Assembly (NCBI GenBank): GCA_903951185.1 | Contig: CAJBBC010000109.1 | Location: 1 to 34,397 of the forward strand | Source: an uncultured Actinomycetes bacterium | Lineage (GTDB): Bacteria; Actinomycetota; Actinomycetes; S36-B12; UBA5976 | DNA: 34,397 bases | Direction: 5' to 3' | Part shown: piece by piece, positions 1 to 10,160 of the stretch | Numbering within the stretch: position 1 is the first letter of the stretch | Layout of the letters: each line of letters begins with the position of its first letter | Notes under the pieces: generated by a model | Seen by the model: only the letters and a program-made list of their open reading frames with translations | Database searches by the model: none | What the model was told of the DNA's origin: nothing | Program-made: the position numbers and the translations under genes

Positions 1-2
1 AT

Positions 3-2363
3 GATGCCAATGACAACAATATTGTGGTTGGTTCCGGCCGAGTTACATCTTTAATTGATTTTGGTGATGTGATCATTGCCCCAAGAATTTGTGGCTTAGC
101 TGTAGCTTGTGCCTACACAATTCAAAATTTGGAAGACCCAGTTGCAGATTTTCTTCCAGTTATCCGCGGTTACCACAATGTGACACCATTTAGTGCTACA
201 GAGCTGAATCTAGTTTTTGGATTAATAAAATTACGAATTGCCACAAGTATCACAATGGCTGCAATTCAGTCCGCTAACAATCCAGATAATGACTACTTAC
301 TAATCAGCCAAGATAGTTTTCAAAAACTGATTCAATCACTTAATAAAGTTGATCCAAATTTAGCGCTCTACCGAATTCGCAGTGTTTGTGGATTTGAAGC
401 CAATCCACGCAGTCGTGAAATTCGTCAGTACTTAATGAGTGGCCGAGCTGCAATTAGCGATGTGGTGATGCCGCCGCTTCGAGATGTGCAAAAAATTTGG
501 CTTAACTGGGCAGGCGATAACCCAAATATTCCGAGGCAAACTGAACAAATCTTCACTTTAATGAGTCAAGCGGGTGCAGACCTTGCGATTGGTCACTACT
601 GCGAGAATCGTGAAGTTTACGAGGGCGAAGCATTTTCAGTAGATAGTCCAAACCGACGAACCGTGCACTTAGGTGTGGATTTATTTGCGCCAGCTGGAAC
701 ACCAGTATTTGCAGCGTTAGATGGTGTAGTTGAATATTTCAATGACAATAATGTCCATTTAGATTATGGCCCAGTAATTATTTTGCGTCATAAAACAGAT
801 ACTGGGATTCCTTTTTTCACACTTTATGGACACCTCTCCAGGCCATCCTTAGACAACCTGCATATAGGTAAAGAAATTTCGACTGGCGATTTAATCGCAA
901 CTATGGGCGAAGAGCACGAAAATGTTGGCTGGCCACCGCATACTCACTTCCAGTTACTAACTGACTTATGCGGAATGGGTTTAGATATTTATGGTGTGGC
1001 ACCACTTATTGAATTGCCAGTTTGGCGAAGTATTTCGCCAAATCCAAATCTAGTTTTGCAGATTGCGCAAGGAACTGATGCGCACACATTAATGCCAGTC
1101 GAGGTTTTAGCTCAGGAACGCCAAGTTGTTTTATCCCGAGCATTGAGCTTGAATTTTCAAGAACCGATTGAAATAGTTTCCGGTAAAGGCGCTTACTTAC
1201 ACGATCGTAAAGGTCGTCCTTATTTAGATTTAGTAAACAATGTGGCTCATGTTGGCCATTCACATCCTAGGGTTGTAGCCGCTGGTCAAAAACAAATGGC
1301 TACGTTAAATACAAATACGCGTTACTTAAATCAAAATGCAATTGAGTACGCCCGTTCACTAGCTAGTACTTTTCCAGATCCATTGAATGTTGTTTTCTTT
1401 GTTAATAGCGGATCAGAGGCAAACGATTTAGCGTTACGTCTTGCCCAGGCACATACAAAAGCCAAAGGTGTGATTGCTTTAGATCACGCTTACCACGGAC
1501 ATATCAGCAGCATTATCGATATAAGTCCATACAAATTTGCAGGCAAAGGTGGCGCCGGTCGACCAGATCATGTTCGCGTTGTCCCGACACCAGATAGCTA
1601 CAAAGGTTTACATCGAGGTGCTGATGCGGGTACAAAGTACGCTGCCGAATTTGCGGCACAACTTGCTGACTTAAAGCAACCACTTTGCGCATTTATCAGC
1701 GAATCGATTATTAGTACCGCTGGACAAATAACGTTGGCGCCAGGTTTCTTAAAATCCGCATATGAACAAACGCGCGCGGCTGGTGGTATTTGTATCGCGG
1801 ATGAAGTTCAGATTGGGATGGGTCGGGTCGGCGAGCATTTCTGGGGATTTGAACTACATGGAGTTGTTCCAGATATTGTCACCATCGGAAAACCAATTGG
1901 TAACGGACATCCGCTTGCTGCGGTAGTTACCACACCTGAAATTGCTCAATCATTCTTAACCGGAATGGAATACTTCAACACTTTTGGTGGTAATCCAGTT
2001 TCAGCAGCCATCGGCCAAGCAGTTTTGGATGTAGTTGCAGATCAGGGCTTACAAGCTAACGCTCAAAAAATGGGTAACTACTTAATGGATAGTGTTCGGG
2101 CGCTGGCTAGCAAAATTCCAGTTATCGGTGATGTCCGAGGAAGCGGATTATTTATTGGCGTTGAATTGGTTCTTGACCAAAAAACTCAAGAGCCAGCCAC
2201 AGCAATTACTGCCCAGTTACTCGAATTTGCTAAAAATCAAGGTGTCTTTTTATCTAGTGACGGTCCAGCAAATAACGTACTTAAAATAAAACCGCCAATG
2301 ATTATTAGTAAAACTGACGTTGATTTATTTTTATCAGTGTTTAAAGACGGTTTAACTAAATAG
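3..2363 (+). CDS. Class-III PLP aminotransferase (phospho-lyase-like) fused to M23 peptidase-like domain and C-terminal part of an APH-like kinase; 5' end truncated by window
   Basis: Reading frame is open to the window edge ([22 protein letters not shown]). LIDFGD is an APH-kinase-type motif; HLGVD...YGHL...HTHFQL is M23-like; [27 protein letters not shown] and [11 protein letters not shown] are class-III aminotransferase motifs. Confidence 0.88.
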   Translation, partial: DANDNNIVVGSGRVTSLIDFGDVIIAPRICGLAVACAYTIQNLEDPVADFLPVIRGYHNVTPFSATELNLVFGLIKLRIATSITMAAIQSANNPDNDYLLISQDSFQKLIQSLNKVDPNLALYRIRSVCGFEANPRSREIRQYLMSGRAAISDVVMPPLRDVQKIWLNWAGDNPNIPRQTEQIFTLMSQAGADLAIGHYCENREVYEGEAFSVDSPNRRTVHLGVDLFAPAGTPVFAALDGVVEYFNDNNVHLDYGPVIILRHKTDTGIPFFTLYGHLSRPSLDNLHIGKEISTGDLIATMGEEHENVGWPPHTHFQLLTDLCGMGLDIYGVAPLIELPVWRSISPNPNLVLQIAQGTDAHTLMPVEVLAQERQVVLSRALSLNFQEPIEIVSGKGAYLHDRKGRPYLDLVNNVAHVGHSHPRVVAAGQKQMATLNTNTRYLNQNAIEYARSLASTFPDPLNVVFFVNSGSEANDLALRLAQAHTKAKGVIALDHAYHGHISSIIDISPYKFAGKGGAGRPDHVRVVPTPDSYKGLHRGADAGTKYAAEFAAQLADLKQPLCAFISESIISTAGQITLAPGFLKSAYEQTRAAGGICIADEVQIGMGRVGEHFWGFELHGVVPDIVTIGKPIGNGHPLAAVVTTPEIAQSFLTGMEYFNTFGGNPVSAAIGQAVLDVVADQGLQANAQKMGNYLMDSVRALASKIPVIGDVRGSGLFIGVELVLDQKTQEPATAITAQLLEFAKNQGVFLSSDGPANNVLKIKPPMIISKTDVDLFLSVFKDGLTK

Positions 2364-2369
2364 CATTAA

Positions 2370-3227
2370 CTACTTATGTAATAAGCCGGCACTAGCAAGT
2401 TTGGTATCACAATCAGTTCCACCCGGAATAGTTGTTTCTGGATTGCGTGCTGGACACACCTGTGAAAAAGCGCAATAGTCACAAAGTTTTGAAACTTTCG
2501 CGTCCCAAGCGGAATTGCTAATACTAGCTTCGCTTTCAGCGCGCATTACGGCTAGCGACTCACCAACTTTTGTAACCAGTCCCCAATCAGCTGGTCGGCG
2601 AACAACTTCTTTGGCATTCAAAAAAATTAATTCAACCTCATCAACATCAATGTCATATTGTTCCTTGTACGCAAGTGCATACAAATAAGGTTGGGCTAGT
2701 TTGTCGTCCACAAACTTGCCTGGACTTTTTCCGGTTTTATAGTCAGTTACTCGATTTATTCCATCTTGAGTAAATCGATCAACTTTGCCAAAGAAATTAA
2801 CACCATTAATTTCTATATTCAGTTCCATTTCCAAATGCTCAGGCTGAACTACTAATTCAGTCGGAGTTTCAAGCGCAAACAAATTTTCCACTGCTTCACG
2901 GACTGAATGTTTCATCTTTAAGTCATCTGCAAACTTTAGATACTCACTTTGTTGTAAAAACTTAGGACCATATTCTCGAAGTATCTCAATGGCAGCTGGT
3001 AACGTACGTTGTTCGCTTGGCAGTCGATACAAACGCTCAATTACATCGTGAGTTATTGAGCCACCTGCTAACGCTGCAGTTGGTGGTTCGCGCCAATTAT
3101 CGATGTAAGAAAAAAAGTATTTCAAGCCACACTGTTGAAAAAGTGCCATCTGGGAATAGGACACTCGTTTAGGAAGTTTGGCATTTGCTGGTTGCTCAAC
3201 TTCAACTTTTAAAAACTTATCGGCCAC
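2370..3227 (-). CDS. RecB/Cas4-like PD-(D/E)XK nuclease family protein
   Basis: SYSQMALFQQCGLKYFFSYI, VDRFTQDGINRVTDYKTGK and the C-terminal Cys cluster CDYCAFSQVCPA. Confidence 0.85.
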   Translation of the reverse strand: MADKFLKVEVEQPANAKLPKRVSYSQMALFQQCGLKYFFSYIDNWREPPTAALAGGSITHDVIERLYRLPSEQRTLPAAIEILREYGPKFLQQSEYLKFADDLKMKHSVREAVENLFALETPTELVVQPEHLEMELNIEINGVNFFGKVDRFTQDGINRVTDYKTGKSPGKFVDDKLAQPYLYALAYKEQYDIDVDEVELIFLNAKEVVRRPADWGLVTKVGESLAVMRAESEASISNSAWDAKVSKLCDYCAFSQVCPARNPETTIPGGTDCDTKLASAGLLHK

Positions 3228-3294
3228 TGCAGTTACGTCTTTCCAATTTTGATTACTGCCAGACTAGTTCAGCTTGCTGACAAAAACTGCTAGA

Positions 3295-4935
3295 TCAGAG
3301 CGCTTCGTTAACTTCTTTTGTAATTTTGGTTATTTGCGCCTGCTCCGCTGACCGTTGCCCAGTAGTGCAGACAATCACATGGATTCCCGGGATTTTATTA
3401 GTTCGATTCAACGCACTTACAAATTCAGATTTTGTGGTTACTCGTGCAGCTGGCACACCCAAAGCTTCAGCTATAACCCACAGATCGCGTCCATGTGGTG
3501 TACCAAATATTTGTTCGAAATATTTTGAATAAGCAGGATCGCCCTGTTCTAACTGGCTAAATATTCCACTGCCATCATTATCGACAACAACTACAGTCAA
3601 ATTAGGTTTTACATTAAAATCTGAAATATTTAAGCCTGCCATTCCATGTAAGAAAGCAATATCTCCAATTAGTAAGTAAGTTCGCTGCGTAGCGTTAAGT
3701 GCTACTCCGCAGGCTGTTGAAATTAAGCCATCAATTCCATTTACGCCACGATTCCCAAATACCGTTAATCCAGTTCTGGTTTGGGCATACATTTCAATAT
3801 GTCGAACTGGCCAAGAAGCCGAAATAAATAAATTTGAATCATCGGCAAGTTGATTCCAAAGTTCAACTGCTGTATTCGGTCCCGTTAAAGTCTCTGAATT
3901 TAGATTTTTAATCACTACTTGACCAGCTAGCTGATCCAACTCTTGCCAGGTACTTAACCAACTTGATTCAGCCGGCGTAAGCGCTTGCGGAATGTAATTA
4001 ATACTTTCTTGGGCACTTAAAACCGGATTTGGTAAATCCGAACCAGAGTTGGGTAAGTGAATTGCGATGTGTTTCGGTGTTGATTTAAGTAGTGCTAAAA
4101 CACTGCGTGATAAGCCAATTAAGCCAACACTAATTACTACATCGGGTTTTGGAGTTTTTCCAGTTTGTAAAAGTAATGCGCCATAACTTAAAGCATTATC
4201 TGAACTATGTAACTGCGCCGTAGGTTCCCAAATAATTGGATAGCCAGCAGCTTTCGCAAACTGAGCTAATTTTTCAACCTGCGGCCCCGGGCTTATATCG
4301 CCAACAATTAGTAACCCTCGAGCTGGCAAAGTTAACGGTTTTGATTCAGCGATTACTTCTTTGAATTCAGCAACAGCGACTTCGGCAATTACGGCAGTTG
4401 GATCCGTTGGCATAAGTGGCAAATCAAATTGGGTATTAATGTGAACAGGGCCAAAATGCCCGGTAATTGAGTTTTGAAAAGCTGCATAAATTTGCTCAGT
4501 TGCCGTAGCTGTATCCACTTGGGTTTTTACAAAATTTTCAAACATGCCAGGTTGGATAGTGGTTTGCGGAGCACTATTTCTGCGGACCGCAGCTAATCGA
4601 TCCGCACTGAGCACTATTAATGGCACGCCACTGTGATGGGCCTCAACAACGGCAGGTAAAAGATTTGCCACTGCGGTTCCTGAAGTCACGACAACTGGCA
4701 CAGGTCGGTTACTTTTTTTAGCAAGCCCAAGTGCTAAGAAAGCCGCTTCGCGCTCATCAATTCGAGTATGTAACTTAATTCGCCCTTTATTTGCAAGAGC
4801 AGCAAACTGCCAGGCAAGAGGAGCGCTACGTGAGCCTGGGCAAACTACAACATCAGTTACGCCAACTTTAAGTGCGGCTTCGGCAACACAAATAGCTAGC
4901 AGGGTTGCCGGATTAGTAGTTCCATTAGCTACCAC
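3295..4935 (-). CDS. menD: 2-succinyl-5-enolpyruvyl-6-hydroxy-3-cyclohexene-1-carboxylate synthase
   Basis: ThDP enzyme motifs (VVCPGSRSAPLAW, DEREAAFLALGLAKKSNRPV, GNRGVNGIDGLISTACG, LIGDIAFLHGMAGL) and men-cluster context. Confidence 0.95.
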   Translation of the reverse strand: MVANGTTNPATLLAICVAEAALKVGVTDVVVCPGSRSAPLAWQFAALANKGRIKLHTRIDEREAAFLALGLAKKSNRPVPVVVTSGTAVANLLPAVVEAHHSGVPLIVLSADRLAAVRRNSAPQTTIQPGMFENFVKTQVDTATATEQIYAAFQNSITGHFGPVHINTQFDLPLMPTDPTAVIAEVAVAEFKEVIAESKPLTLPARGLLIVGDISPGPQVEKLAQFAKAAGYPIIWEPTAQLHSSDNALSYGALLLQTGKTPKPDVVISVGLIGLSRSVLALLKSTPKHIAIHLPNSGSDLPNPVLSAQESINYIPQALTPAESSWLSTWQELDQLAGQVVIKNLNSETLTGPNTAVELWNQLADDSNLFISASWPVRHIEMYAQTRTGLTVFGNRGVNGIDGLISTACGVALNATQRTYLLIGDIAFLHGMAGLNISDFNVKPNLTVVVVDNDGSGIFSQLEQGDPAYSKYFEQIFGTPHGRDLWVIAEALGVPAARVTTKSEFVSALNRTNKIPGIHVIVCTTGQRSAEQAQITKITKEVNEAL

Positions 4936-5969
4936 TGCTCCACCGCCTGCCTAACTGTGTCCGAAACTAATTTAGCCCCACTTGCATACCAAGCTCGAAT
5001 CATTCTTTCTTGCCAAGCTTTCTGCTGGGCTGCCGTAACTTTTTCGTTTGCTGCGGTAAGTAAGTCAGGATCAGGTTTTGGAATCGTCACTGTGATTTGA
5101 CCATTGCGCGGTAGTACCGGGTGCTTAACTAAATCACTTGCGAACAACGCACCAGTTGCTAAACCACAAGCTCCAGCTAAATCTGGCACACTTGCGGCTA
5201 GCACTAATCCGCTGGCTAACCCGATTGAAGTATCTAAACTTCCACTAACTACAACTGGCAAACCAACTTGTTCAATTGCATCGAGAGCAATTCGGGTACC
5301 GCCCATTGGAATTGATTTAACTATCAAAACATCCGCACTATTTCGCAAAGCTTCTGGATCAACTTGTTTTGCTAAACGCAAACCCTCATCTACTGCAATT
5401 TTTACAAATAATTCTGACTTTACTTTTGCACATTCAGCTAACGTTGCACATGGTTGTTCAACGTAATCTAATCCCCCAGCCATAAATTCAAATTGCGGAA
5501 TTATCTCGACAGCTTCTTTTGCACTCCAGGCGCCATTTGCATCTATTCGAATATTTACATCTGAAACACCTAGGTCTTCTAGCTGTAATCGAATAGATTG
5601 GATCCGCACTAAATCTTGGCCAAGACTTTGACCAGGTTCGGCTACTTTAACTTTTAGTGTGGTTAAACCATATTCAACAACTGATCGAAAAGTTATTGCT
5701 GCAGCTAATTCATTCGAAACTGCAGGGATAATCGCATTCACTGGGACGCTCTCGCGAACTGGTGTCGGCCAGTCACCAAATGCAGCTTCAAGTGCGCCAG
5801 CTAACCAACGTCCCGAAATTTCATCATCGTAGTTTTCAAACGGAGCAAATTCACCCCACCCAGCTGACCCTTGAAAAACTAATCCTGTTCTGATTTCAGT
5901 CGAGCGAAATTTCATCGTCAGTGGCAAAGCAAATGCTGTTGCTTGCTCCGCTAAATTTTCGATCGACAT
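4929..5969 (-). CDS. menC: o-Succinylbenzoate synthase (enolase superfamily)
   Basis: TLKVKVAE, RIDANGAWS, DYVEQPC, KIAVDEGLR, VLIVKSIPMGG motifs; overlaps menD. Confidence 0.92.
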   Translation of the reverse strand: MSIENLAEQATAFALPLTMKFRSTEIRTGLVFQGSAGWGEFAPFENYDDEISGRWLAGALEAAFGDWPTPVRESVPVNAIIPAVSNELAAAITFRSVVEYGLTTLKVKVAEPGQSLGQDLVRIQSIRLQLEDLGVSDVNIRIDANGAWSAKEAVEIIPQFEFMAGGLDYVEQPCATLAECAKVKSELFVKIAVDEGLRLAKQVDPEALRNSADVLIVKSIPMGGTRIALDAIEQVGLPVVVSGSLDTSIGLASGLVLAASVPDLAGACGLATGALFASDLVKHPVLPRNGQITVTIPKPDPDLLTAANEKVTAAQQKAWQERMIRAWYASGAKLVSDTVRQAVEQW

Positions 5970-5986
5970 ACTTATCCCGCGTATTA

Positions 5987-6919
5987 CTACGGGCGCTTAG
6001 GGAATTGCTTAAAATCTGGTTTACGCTTTTCTTTATAAGCGTTACGACCTTCTTGTGCTTCTTCGCTCATGTAAAACAAAAGTGTGGCATCCCCAGCAAG
6101 TTGTTGAACGCCAGCTAAACCGTCATCCACTGCATTGTGACTTGCTTTAAGCATCCGAAGTGCCAGTGGTGAAAGTTCTAACATTTCGTTACACCACTTA
6201 ACTGTCTCTAATTCTAAATCGGCAATCGGCACAACTTGATTTACTAAGCCCCAGTCATAAGCTTGCTCGGCACCGTACTGACGACAGGTGTACCAAACTT
6301 CACGGGCACGTTTTTGCCCAATGTGGCGAGCAAGTAATCCAGAACCATAACCACCATCAAATGAACCAACTATTGGTCCAGTCTGCCCAAAGCGCGCATT
6401 GTCGGCGGCAATAGTTAAATCACAAACCACATGCAGGACATGGCCTCCACCAATTGAATAACCAGCAACCATTGCAATAACAGGTTTTGGAATTCGGCGA
6501 ATCGCAATTTGTAAATCTAAAACATTTAGTCGGCCAACCCCTGCTTCGGCAATTGCATCATCGCCGATGTAACCATCGTCGCCGCGAATCATTTGATCGC
6601 CGCCACTGCAGAATGCCCAATCACCTTGGCCAGTCAAAATAATTACGCCGACAGTCGGATTATCACGAGCTTCTTCAAATGCGTGAATTAATTCTTTAAC
6701 AGTTTGCGGGCGAAACGCATTCCTTTTCTCCGGACGATTTATTGTGATCTTGGCTATTCCGCGATCTGCACCACTTGATAGTTCAAGTTTTATGTCGCTG
6801 TATTCACCAATAGATTCCCATTTACAAGCAGGGTTAATCGAGGAGTAACTTGGATCGGACTTTGCTGGGCTGCCATCAGCCACCACTGGAGGCAATACGT
6901 ACTTATTTCGAGTGTCCAT
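5987..6919 (-). CDS. menB: 1,4-Dihydroxy-2-naphthoyl-CoA synthase
   Basis: Crotonase-fold motifs [76 protein letters not shown] Shine-Dalgarno. Confidence 0.96.
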   Translation of the reverse strand: MDTRNKYVLPPVVADGSPAKSDPSYSSINPACKWESIGEYSDIKLELSSGADRGIAKITINRPEKRNAFRPQTVKELIHAFEEARDNPTVGVIILTGQGDWAFCSGGDQMIRGDDGYIGDDAIAEAGVGRLNVLDLQIAIRRIPKPVIAMVAGYSIGGGHVLHVVCDLTIAADNARFGQTGPIVGSFDGGYGSGLLARHIGQKRAREVWYTCRQYGAEQAYDWGLVNQVVPIADLELETVKWCNEMLELSPLALRMLKASHNAVDDGLAGVQQLAGDATLLFYMSEEAQEGRNAYKEKRKPDFKQFPKRP

Positions 6920-6970
6920 TTAAGTGCCTTTTGGATTAGTTAGTTTCGCTATCGTTCTAGGCTAGTCACA

Positions 6971-8266
6971 ATGACTCAATCTGACATATCCGGCAAAGTT
7001 GCTCGCAACTTGGTGGCCGTACCGATTCCACCTGGCCCGAGTGGTGTCATTCGGCTTGCCCCCGCGTTGATCCAAGCAATTTCTGGAAATGGTCCGGCTA
7101 TCGCACCGATTCCAACTGGACCGGCTGGCTTGGTGGATTTACTTATGTCGGCATTGAAACCTGATGATCCGGCGTACCCGCTGGAATCTGCTGACATAGC
7201 CGTAGTCTGTTCAACTTCTGGTTCAACTGGAAATCCACGAGGTGTACTTTTAACAACTGCTGCACTAACAAGTTCAGCTGCTGCATTTGCTAAACGTTTC
7301 GGATCTGATTACCGCTGGGTTATGTCTGTACCAGCCCACCGAATCGCCGGTGTGATGGTTTTACTTCGTGCACATTTACATGGCAGTCCTTATTTAGTTG
7401 ATCCATCAACTGGCGGCGGCCGGCAATTTGATCCGGCAACTTTTGCGGCAACGACTTTGCAAGCTGTGCGCGAAAGTAAAGCTGATGGTCGACCTCTAGC
7501 AGTTTCATTAGTTCCAACTCAAATTGGCAGATTACTTGAAGCTGGTTCAGTTGGTATCGAGGCGCTCCAGTCCTACGCTTTAATCCTTAGCGGCGCAGCA
7601 GCTACGCCACAGCCGATGTTAAATCGGTTACGCGAACTTGGAATTAATGTTGTTGTCTCTTACGGAATGACTGAAACTTGCGGCGGTTGTGTTTACGACG
7701 GACAACCGCTCGAAGGTGTAACTATCTCACTTGGCACAAAAGATGATGTTGAACCAGGCCGTATTTCAATTTCTGGACCAGTGGTGGCATCTGGATATCG
7801 ACTACGACCAGATCTAGATGCGGTAACCGTAATTCAAAATAAATTAATGACTCATGATGTTGGAAAGTTAGATACCTCAGGATTACTACATGTACTTGGG
7901 CGGTTAGATGATGTAGTTCAAGTAGGTGGAACTAATGTTTCACTATCCGCAGTCGAAGCACTTTTGCGTCATCACCCAGATATTTCTGATGTTGCCGTAA
8001 TCGACATTGTTGATGAACTCTGGGGTTCAATACCTATGGCTTATGTAAAGTTACGCAATACTTATTCAGACACTGACGCTTTAATTGAATTAATGCGACA
8101 AACTGTCACGGATCGAATTGGCCGGGCGGCAACACCTAGATCGATTCAGATTGTAGATCAGTTACCAATGCTCGACTCAGGAAAAATTGATCGACTATCA
8201 CTTCGATTAAAAGCTGGCGAATCAATTGCTAGCGGCGAAATCCCACACCCAGGAACAGGTAAGTAA
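6971..8266 (+). CDS. menE: o-Succinylbenzoate-CoA ligase
   Basis: AMP-forming ligase motifs CSTSGSTGNPRGVLLT, SYGMTETCGG, GRLDDVVQVGGTNVS; short actinobacterial form; abuts menA (TAAATG). Confidence 0.93.
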   Translation: MTQSDISGKVARNLVAVPIPPGPSGVIRLAPALIQAISGNGPAIAPIPTGPAGLVDLLMSALKPDDPAYPLESADIAVVCSTSGSTGNPRGVLLTTAALTSSAAAFAKRFGSDYRWVMSVPAHRIAGVMVLLRAHLHGSPYLVDPSTGGGRQFDPATFAATTLQAVRESKADGRPLAVSLVPTQIGRLLEAGSVGIEALQSYALILSGAAATPQPMLNRLRELGINVVVSYGMTETCGGCVYDGQPLEGVTISLGTKDDVEPGRISISGPVVASGYRLRPDLDAVTVIQNKLMTHDVGKLDTSGLLHVLGRLDDVVQVGGTNVSLSAVEALLRHHPDISDVAVIDIVDELWGSIPMAYVKLRNTYSDTDALIELMRQTVTDRIGRAATPRSIQIVDQLPMLDSGKIDRLSLRLKAGESIASGEIPHPGTGK

Positions 8267-9148
8267 ATGGCGACAAGAGAACAATGGATTGAAGGCGCAC
8301 GGCCACTAACTTTGCCGGCGGCAGTAGCCCCTATTTTACTTGGCAGCGCAATTGCAAAATTTGAAGGCGGCTTCAATCCGATTATCGCAATTCTTGCGCT
8401 TGTAGTTTCACTGGCTTTACAAGTTGGCGTTAACTACGCAAATGACTACAGCGACGGTATTCGCGGCACAGACGCAAATCGCGTTGGTCCAGTTCGCTTA
8501 GTCGGACAAGAGTTAGCAAGTCCAACTGAAGTACAGCGCGCTGCATTTATAAGTTTTGGGCTAGCTGCAGTTGCTGGTCTTGGGATTAGCGTAATAAGTG
8601 ATTTATGGATTTTAATTCCGGTTGGTTTACTTTCAATTTTGGCAGCTTGGTTCTACACCGGTGGTAAGAATCCATATGGGTATGCCGGATTCGGTGAACT
8701 TTTTGTTTTTGTCTTCTTTGGATTAGTCGCTGTAGTGGGCACAACGTTTGCCCAAACTGGTTTTATCTCGTGGGTTGCCGTCTTGGGCGGAATTTCATGC
8801 GGCGCACTTTCGAGTGCGATTCTGATTGCAAATAATTTACGTGATATTCCAACGGACACTCTAACTGGTAAGCGAACCCTAGCGGTCAAACTTGGGGATC
8901 AAAGAACTCGCGAACTATATCGATTTACAATTGTGGTTGCATTTGTAATGCCGATTATCGAATCTTTCCAACCATCTGGTCCGGTTAATGCCTACGTTGG
9001 ATTATTCGCAATTTTGTCTGCTCGTTACCCATTACATTTAATTCGCAGTGGGGTAACTGGCCCAGAATTGATTCCGGTATTAATGTTTACCGGCCGACTA
9101 CTTCTGATTTTTTCAGTGATCAGCAGTATTGCCATTTGGTTTTCTTAA
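8267..9148 (+). CDS. menA: 1,4-Dihydroxy-2-naphthoate polyprenyltransferase
   Basis: UbiA-family motifs NYANDYSDGIRGTDANRVGPVRLV and NNLRDIPTDTLTGKRTLAVKLG; hydrophobic throughout. Confidence 0.95.
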   Translation: MATREQWIEGARPLTLPAAVAPILLGSAIAKFEGGFNPIIAILALVVSLALQVGVNYANDYSDGIRGTDANRVGPVRLVGQELASPTEVQRAAFISFGLAAVAGLGISVISDLWILIPVGLLSILAAWFYTGGKNPYGYAGFGELFVFVFFGLVAVVGTTFAQTGFISWVAVLGGISCGALSSAILIANNLRDIPTDTLTGKRTLAVKLGDQRTRELYRFTIVVAFVMPIIESFQPSGPVNAYVGLFAILSARYPLHLIRSGVTGPELIPVLMFTGRLLLIFSVISSIAIWFS

Positions 9149-10143
9149 TTTAAACCAGAGTACGAATGCAAGCCTTGAATCACTGTATTCACAACGAAGT
9201 AATTGAAAATAATTGCTAAGAAGCCAGCGATGGCAATGTATGCAGCCCTACGTCCACGCCAACCTGCAGTTGCTCTGGCGTGTAAATAAGCCGCATAAAT
9301 AACCCAAGTTATAAACGCCCAAGTTTCTTTTGGATCCCAACCCCAGTAACGTCCCCAAGCGGCTTCAGCCCAAATCGCTCCCGCTATTACCGAGAAAGTC
9401 CAAAGCGGAAACATAAAGGCGTGAATTCGGTAAGCCATTAAATCTAATCGGTCAGCATTTGGTAGTCGCTTAGCTAGTTGATCCAATTTTGTTGCGGTAG
9501 TACTAGCTTTAATCCGATCCTCAGATTTTTCAGCAATTAAATAAAGGCTCGACAGCAGCGCGCCCACGGTAAATGCACCGATACAAACGATTGCAGTCGT
9601 TACGTGAATCGCTAGCCAGTAGGACCGAAGTGCTGGAACTAACGGCGCACTTTCGGTGTACAGCACCGTAATTGCTAAACCAAGAGCTAGTAAAACTGGA
9701 ATCGTGATAAACAAACCAAGCCAACGCAAATCACGCTTTAACGATAGTGCGCAATATGCAGCGGTAATCGAAAAACCTGCAGCAATGGAAAACTCATACA
9801 TATTTCCCCACGGCAATCGATTAGCCGATAGTCCACGCAGTACTAAAGCGCCGCCAATCAAAATAGTGCTCAACCACATCACGGCCATGCCAATATTTCC
9901 CGCACGCCTTCCAGCGCCTTCGGCATTTGAAGTCGTAACTGAAGGAGTTTCTAAAGTTGTGGTTGCGCCCATTTTTAATTGGTGGGAAATCTCAATGGAT
10001 CGATTTTCTGAATTAGAAATAGGTTCTAGCTGGCGACCTTTAGCTAGTGCAACACTGAATGCGACCATGCCTGCAGTCAAAGTGGTCATCGCACCATAAA
10101 TAAGAAGATCGCTTAACTCGGCCAAACTTTGATCTATTTGCAT
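9145..10143 (-). CDS. ccsB: Cytochrome c biogenesis protein CcsB/ResC
   Basis: WAEAAWGRYWGWDPKETWAFITWVIYAAYLHARAT (WGxxWxWDxKETW signature); multiple TM segments. Confidence 0.95.
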   Translation of the reverse strand: MQIDQSLAELSDLLIYGAMTTLTAGMVAFSVALAKGRQLEPISNSENRSIEISHQLKMGATTTLETPSVTTSNAEGAGRRAGNIGMAVMWLSTILIGGALVLRGLSANRLPWGNMYEFSIAAGFSITAAYCALSLKRDLRWLGLFITIPVLLALGLAITVLYTESAPLVPALRSYWLAIHVTTAIVCIGAFTVGALLSSLYLIAEKSEDRIKASTTATKLDQLAKRLPNADRLDLMAYRIHAFMFPLWTFSVIAGAIWAEAAWGRYWGWDPKETWAFITWVIYAAYLHARATAGWRGRRAAYIAIAGFLAIIFNYFVVNTVIQGLHSYSGLN

Positions 10144-10160
10144 TACAACCTTTTATTCTG

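Noticed and set aside
5104-5466. 120-aa ORF antisense to menC
   Set aside because: Antisense shadow with no supporting start signal.
9656-10099. 147-aa ORF antisense to ccsB
   Set aside because: No recognisable motif; lies opposite a well-supported membrane protein gene.
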